Positions 59,241 through 64,000 of a DNA stretch of 64,000 nucleotides are shown piece by piece; the first letter of the stretch is position 1; every line of letters begins with the position of its first letter. A program made the position numbers and the translations under genes. The notes beneath the pieces were generated by a model. That model was given only the letters and a program-made list of their open reading frames with translations, made no database searches and was not told the origin of the DNA. The stretch spans positions 1,085,234 to 1,149,233 of the forward strand of contig BCJX01000007.1 of assembly GCA_001600415.1 (NCBI GenBank). The letters are read 5' to 3'. This DNA is from Pascua guehoae. Taxonomy: Eukaryota; Basidiomycota; Tremellomycetes; Trichosporonales; Trichosporonaceae.

Positions 59241-59825
59241 GCCCCACTGGGGCAGGTATTGGGCCTGCAAGATGAACGTCGTGATGATCTGTCGACGACC
59301 GTGTCGCCACAGACCTTGTCGCGAGGAAGAAAGGGGAAAGGTGTCGCTGTGGGAGAGGTGGTGGTATTGAGCGCGGCGGAGAGCGCAGCGTCCACTGACG
59401 TTAATGAAACGTCCCGCAATAGGCGAGCAAAGGCGAAGGGTTGCTCACGTTGAGGAAGATGATGTTGTTGTTTGTTGACAGCAACGGTGATGAAGAGTTG
59501 ACACGAGTGTTGGTCACTGGCACGTCTTGCTTTGTAGTGGAGCGAGGCCAGCGGGTCGGAACACGTGCAAGTCACGTCGACTTGGATGGCGCGCGTTTTG
59601 AGCTTCTGATGATGGCAGCTTCTTAAAAGGTCTGCTGTGGAGAGAGAGAGAGAGAGGGAATGAGAGAAGCGAAGCGAGCAACGTGTTCGGCAAGGGGCTT
59701 GGTGTTGACCGACACGAGTGACGGTGTGGTGGCCAACGCGCGTGTGCACCAGTGGACCGATCTGCCCAAAAAATTGGGTGGCGACGCAAAGGAAGGGTGA
59801 GGCGGAGCCGGGGGCTGAAGCGTAT

Positions 59826-59842
59826 GTGTGTGCGTGCGTGAG

Positions 59843-59882
<40 letters not shown>
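59826..59882. repeat. (GTGC)n microsatellite
   Basis: About thirteen four-base units of GTGC/TGCG with few interruptions, in the upstream region of the cyclin gene. Confidence 0.9.
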
Positions 59883-59884
<2 letters not shown>

Positions 59885-60290
59885 GTTTGAGGAACGGCGA
59901 GGAACGGCGGCAGCGGCGGCGCGAGCAAAAGGAAGGGAAGCAAGGGAGGGAGGGATGAATGGGCGATGTGTTTTAATGTGCACCGCACAAGCTCGGGAAA
60001 TGAGGAATGACGCGCGTGCCGGGGGGCGAACAGTGACGGGTGGCTGTGAGTCTGGGTCAGCAACAAGTGTGGGGATCGGAATAGCAGATGAGCCCAAGAA
60101 AGGAAGGAAAGAAGGAACCATGGAAAGAAGGGATGGGTTAAGGGGTGTGTGATGCGGGGGTGTGTGGCGACCGATGCTTGTCGCTTGTCGGGGTGGCGGC
60201 ACGAGGCGGAGTGTGCGCAGAGGGCTCAGGCGACGACGGTACGACGGTACGACGGGCGACGGCGGTAGGTGGCAACGAGGGTAGTTAGGT

Positions 60291-60309
60291 TTGTGTGTGT
60301 GTGTGTGTG
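60291..60309. repeat. (GT)n microsatellite
   Basis: Nine to ten GT dinucleotides in the gene-free right end. Confidence 0.85.
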
Positions 60310-63300
60310 GCATGTGTGTGGCTTGTGATGATGCATGCAACATGCGACACACACAAAGGTGCCGAAGGGTGGGGCAGTGCACTCATGCGCCGGGCAGGCG
60401 GGCGGGTGTGGAGGGAGGGTGCAGCTGCGCGCGCGCGGTGGCGACGCGTGCGAAGAAGAGGGTTATCTGGGTCACTCGGAGTGATCGGTGACAGAACACC
60501 AGGTCTAGTCCTAGCCTAGGTGGCAAACAGGTAAAGGGGTAAAACCATGGGACAAGAAGTGGCCCCAGTGCGGACCCGGTGACCAGCGACCAGTGGGCAG
60601 TGGGCGGCGCTAGCGGTGGCGGTCATGCGAGACGAGACCAGACCAGACCAAGACGAGGCGTGTAACGGGATACACGGGGGTGCGAGCATGCGACGAGGCG
60701 CACACACACACTCATCCACACCCTAGCGGCCTAGCGGAATAAACCACGACCGGTGACCGGGCCACTGTCCGACCGAAGGAACATGCCAAAAGCGGACAAG
60801 GATCCAAGGACGAGCAAAAGGAAAAGGGTGGGTCAAAATGCAGGGACTCTGCTCGCTTTGGTGTATGGCCCAAGTTGGTGGCGGCGGTGGGATCCTCGGA
60901 ATGACCGTTGCATGGCTCGTCATCGCCGCCCAGAGGTGGGGTCGGGGGGAAGGAGGGTACGAGTGAGAGAGGGGGGGAGGTGGGTCTCGGCTCGTGTCTT
61001 GGCTCGTGTCATGGCTCTGTGGCACCTGATGGACAGGTTTGTGCGTGTGCATGCTCGGAGCGACTGAGACGCAAGAGGCGGGGCTGGGCGGGGTGGCGTG
61101 GGGCGTGTGCGTATGTGTGTTGGTGTGTCTAGGTGTATCGATGGCGGGAACAAGGGAAACCCGTTCAAGCGGGTGACGCACGGTGTCGCCGCCGCCACCG
61201 CCGAGAGATGGATGGATTGGTGTGGTGTGGTGTGGTGAGGTGTGCAGCGGTGTGTACGGTATGCGTGTCCGTGTCCAGGCGGTGCGTGCCTGTCTGTCCC
61301 ATTGTCGCATGATCGCACGTCGCGCGTCCATGTCGTGTGCCCCTGGCTTTCGCTTTCCTTTGCTTTCCTTCCTTTGCCCTTTTCCGCCTCTTTGGACCCT
61401 GTCCTCGGTGTGCGCCGCCGTGGTCTTGCATGGCAGAGCCGTGCGCGCGTTTTGGAATGCTGGTACGCGGATGCTGATCGCACAAAGATGAGATTTGAGG
61501 GGGACAGGGGCGATCCGTGCAATGGGCGTCCAGGGTGGGGGTGGATGATGGTGGGGGGGCGCGAGTGGCGGAGGCGCAGGGGCGAGTCGATAGCAGGGCA
61601 TTGTTTGAAGGGTGGCAAGTCTTGTCTCGTGGCAATCATAATCCCCCCCACATGGCGCACATGTCGCAGGGAAGCAACGAGGCAACCCGGAGGATCATAG
61701 CTTCGGAGGACTGTGCGTTTTTGCGTACCCGCGCATCGACATCAACTCCGCCGCAAAGGGTCAAGAGGGCCAAGAGGGCCGAGAGGGGCGTTGCAGGACG
61801 ACGACAAGTTCGGGGGCGCGCATTCATGACCGAGGCATGAATGGTCGACCATTGGAACCACATCCCTCAAATGGCGGGCGATTACGATTGCTGCGGAGCG
61901 AGCGAGAACGAGGTCCGTCACGCGCGTGCGGCAACAAGGGCGACGCGAATGCAGCCCACCGAATGCAACCAAGCGTCATGCCAGTGGCGCGAGTACGCGT
62001 TTGGGCCATTGACACAAGACGTGCGTGACAAGCACACCTTGCCTCTAGCTTCTGCCCTCCCAGTAGAATCTGTGGGGGGAGGAACGGTGGCTTCGGAATG
62101 CGTATGACGGAGAATGCGCCGTTCAGGTGGCAGACGGGACGTGCCAGAGGGCGGCGTCATTGGCAAGGGGCGGCGCGAGGGGTCCGTCGTTGCCACGCCG
62201 CACGCCATGGTTCGGACCCACTCATCTCGGGTGAGAGCGGGGCGGAGTAAGGTCCAGCATGTCGCGCAGGCAACACCGTGCAGTGTGATGATCGTAGTCT
62301 CAGACGACGACAACAACGACGACGGCCGTCGCACGCCGCGCACTGTCGGATAACACAGCCTCGAGGGGGTGGCGTCGATAAGACGAGGCGCAGGCGCACA
62401 CTGTTGCAAAGCATGCAAAGACCCATTCCAGTGGCCAGTGGACAATGGGGCGACAGTGGCCCGTAGCCTGTCATGGCGGGCCCATCGAGACCGGGTGCGG
62501 GTGCGGGTGCGGGGGAAGCGGGGTATGTGCATGTGCAGTGCGTGTGTTCCGAGATTCGATTGTGTCGCGACGCCCGCCAGTTGCCGCCAGACGCAGTCTC
62601 ATTCCACCAAACCCACCAACCCAACAGCCCCTCCAACGACGGCCGCCACCACCATCACCACCGCCACACACGTCCGTGCCATTGTCACGCAGGTGGCGGT
62701 TCGGGTGGCATGAATACAGTTGTGGCGTGCATGTCTCGCATGTGAGGGCCAACTCGGTGGCATTGTTCGCAGTTTCTCCTACGATGTCCATGATCGGATG
62801 TTGATACGCGCGGGTGGTCGAGATCACGGTGGTCGTAGCAAACGAGACATGCCGAACGAGGGCAAAGGGGGGGGGAACAAGGGTGAGAGAGAGCTTACCT
62901 GTTGTGTGCGCGCCTGCGACTGAACAATGAGAACGAGGTCCGAGCTTTCGGGTGTGGCAAAGCGTCGCACAACGTTGTTGTTCACAAGGTCTGGAGAATG
63001 TGTTTGAGCGCGCGGGCGTCGGTTGACCAAGAGGGCCGTGCGTGTCTTTGAGGGAAAGCGAGGTGGGTGTGTGTGAGGCAGGTTCGGAGAAGAAGGATGT
63101 GATTAAGAGCAGAACACGGAGGCGTTGAGGTAGGTGCGTCCTGCGCAACGACCTTGCGTGATCTCGTGACTGCTGCCAAAGTCGGATCGTGGTTTGGGAA
63201 AGGGGGTTCTCGTCACCGTCGTCTTGTCTGTCGGTTCGTGTTTGAAAGGAGAAGGGCAAGTGAAAGAGGTAACCTGTTGAAAGAAACAAGACCATCTACC

Positions 63301-64000
63301 AGATGGGTGCGTAAGGTAAGCGGGGGCTGGCGCCAGGTTTGTGATGGTGGCAACACGACTGGTCCTAGGATGGTTGATCCTGGTCGACAAGACGTCAGGT
63401 CCCAAACGGTTTACAAAGTAGTGACCCGGCGTTCACGTCCTGATGCCTGACACCAATGCATCGTTTCCTGATACGTGATGTATTGATTGTCTGTCCATGT
63501 GCATGCGCCGCCCCGTTCGGTTGCCTTCGCTCCCCGCCATCAGGGGCCTGAAAGCGCGGTAATAGCCATAGCTGTGTCATCGTCTCTGCACTAGAAGTCC
63601 GCCACCTCGCCTAAGATTACGGGTTCTCTTGGTTGCCATCTCGAGACATTAGACTACGAAGCGCGCGAAAGCGCGGATGCGACAACTACGGATGCCAAAG
63701 GCGGCGGGGCGGGCATGAGGCGCGCGAGGCGAGGGACGGTCCGGTCGGACGTGGGGTGGGGGGTGGTGTGAGGCTGTGAGACTGCGAGACTGCGAGGCTG
63801 CGAGACTGCGCGGGGATTGCGCAACACTTCTGGATTTGACTGCGTTAGGTGGTTGTGGGTATGTTGACCCTTGCTCATCTCGGCCCTGCCCGCCCCGCTT
63901 CCCACTTCCCGACGGCCAGAACCAGAAAAAGACACGCACGCATGCAACGAAATAGACGCAAACCCGCCGCAACAGACGACGAGGCGGCGAACCAAAGCAA

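Larger units (their letters stand above)
59241..64000. other. Gene-free region with long cyclin leader and simple repeats
   Basis: Nearly 4.8 kb without a supported gene. The cyclin leader probably begins in the 59270-59650 part. Simple repeats: (GA)n at 59638-59657, (GTGC)n at 59826-59882 and (GT)n at 60291-60309. Minus frames of 320 and 274 codons (60723-61685 and 62471-63295) are Thr/His/Pro-rich without domains and are not called. Regulatory leader of a gene beyond the right edge is possible. Confidence 0.5.

Noticed and set aside
60723..63295. Minus frames of 320 and 274 codons at the right end
   Set aside because: They are Thr/His/Pro-rich with no domain, and low-complexity sequence (CACACA, GTGTGG) keeps them open.

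Overview
The window looks like a GC-rich chromosome segment from a basidiomycete yeast, most probably a Tremellomycete and perhaps Trichosporonales. This is inferred from three things: dense genes with short GT-AG introns (often 33-80 nt), a very long ATG4, and the gene set (ARL8, an RBM39-type splicing factor, a GH128 glucanase, a Pho85-type cyclin, an intron-containing tRNA-Glu). No marker gene fixes the species. Exon structures were assembled by hand from reading frames, splice consensus and protein continuity; phases were checked arithmetically for every multi-exon gene.

Layout. 1-6.6 kb: no recognisable gene; an irregular tandem repeat with splice-like borders (1-600) and a lower-GC island (2.58-4.05 kb). 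6.6-17.5 kb: a UBA-like protein with an acidic aromatic tail, a sequencing gap (10786-11295), a secreted ricin-B lectin interrupted by an in-frame TAG, a seven-helix membrane protein (minus) and a small Gly/Pro/Arg-rich protein. 17.9-18.4 kb: a tRNA-like sequence next to a complete 333-bp terminal-inverted-repeat element with an 8-bp target duplication and an internal telomere-like minisatellite. 20.8-26.7 kb: a 1085-aa disordered protein with an acidic tail (minus), divergent from a degenerate protein-kinase-like gene (plus); their shared upstream region holds a three-copy diverged repeat. 26.9-27.1 kb: a second small inverted-repeat element.

28.5-39.2 kb is a run of three minus-strand housekeeping genes: ARL8 (lysosomal small GTPase), an RBM39/CAPER-like splicing factor and ATG4 (autophagy protease, 1411 aa). 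40.2-48.1 kb holds a GH128 glucanase-like gene with seven small introns, three small Myb/SANT-like paralogues sharing one intron position, an unrecognised 403-aa protein, and a xylitol/sorbitol-type dehydrogenase (minus). tRNA-Glu(CTC) lies at 48.85 kb. From 49 to 57 kb there is no supportable gene but many microsatellites and a 125-nt poly-C run. A Clg1/Pho85-type cyclin (minus) occupies 57.0-59.2 kb, and the last 4.7 kb is gene-free and rich in simple repeats.

Functionally the genes are mostly independent. Loose themes are vacuole/lysosome and autophagy (ARL8, ATG4, a possible Pho85 cyclin) and sugar use (GH128, polyol dehydrogenase). The best candidates for something undescribed are the telomere-repeat-bearing element at 18.07-18.40 kb and the small Myb/SANT-like gene family at 41.6-48.1 kb.
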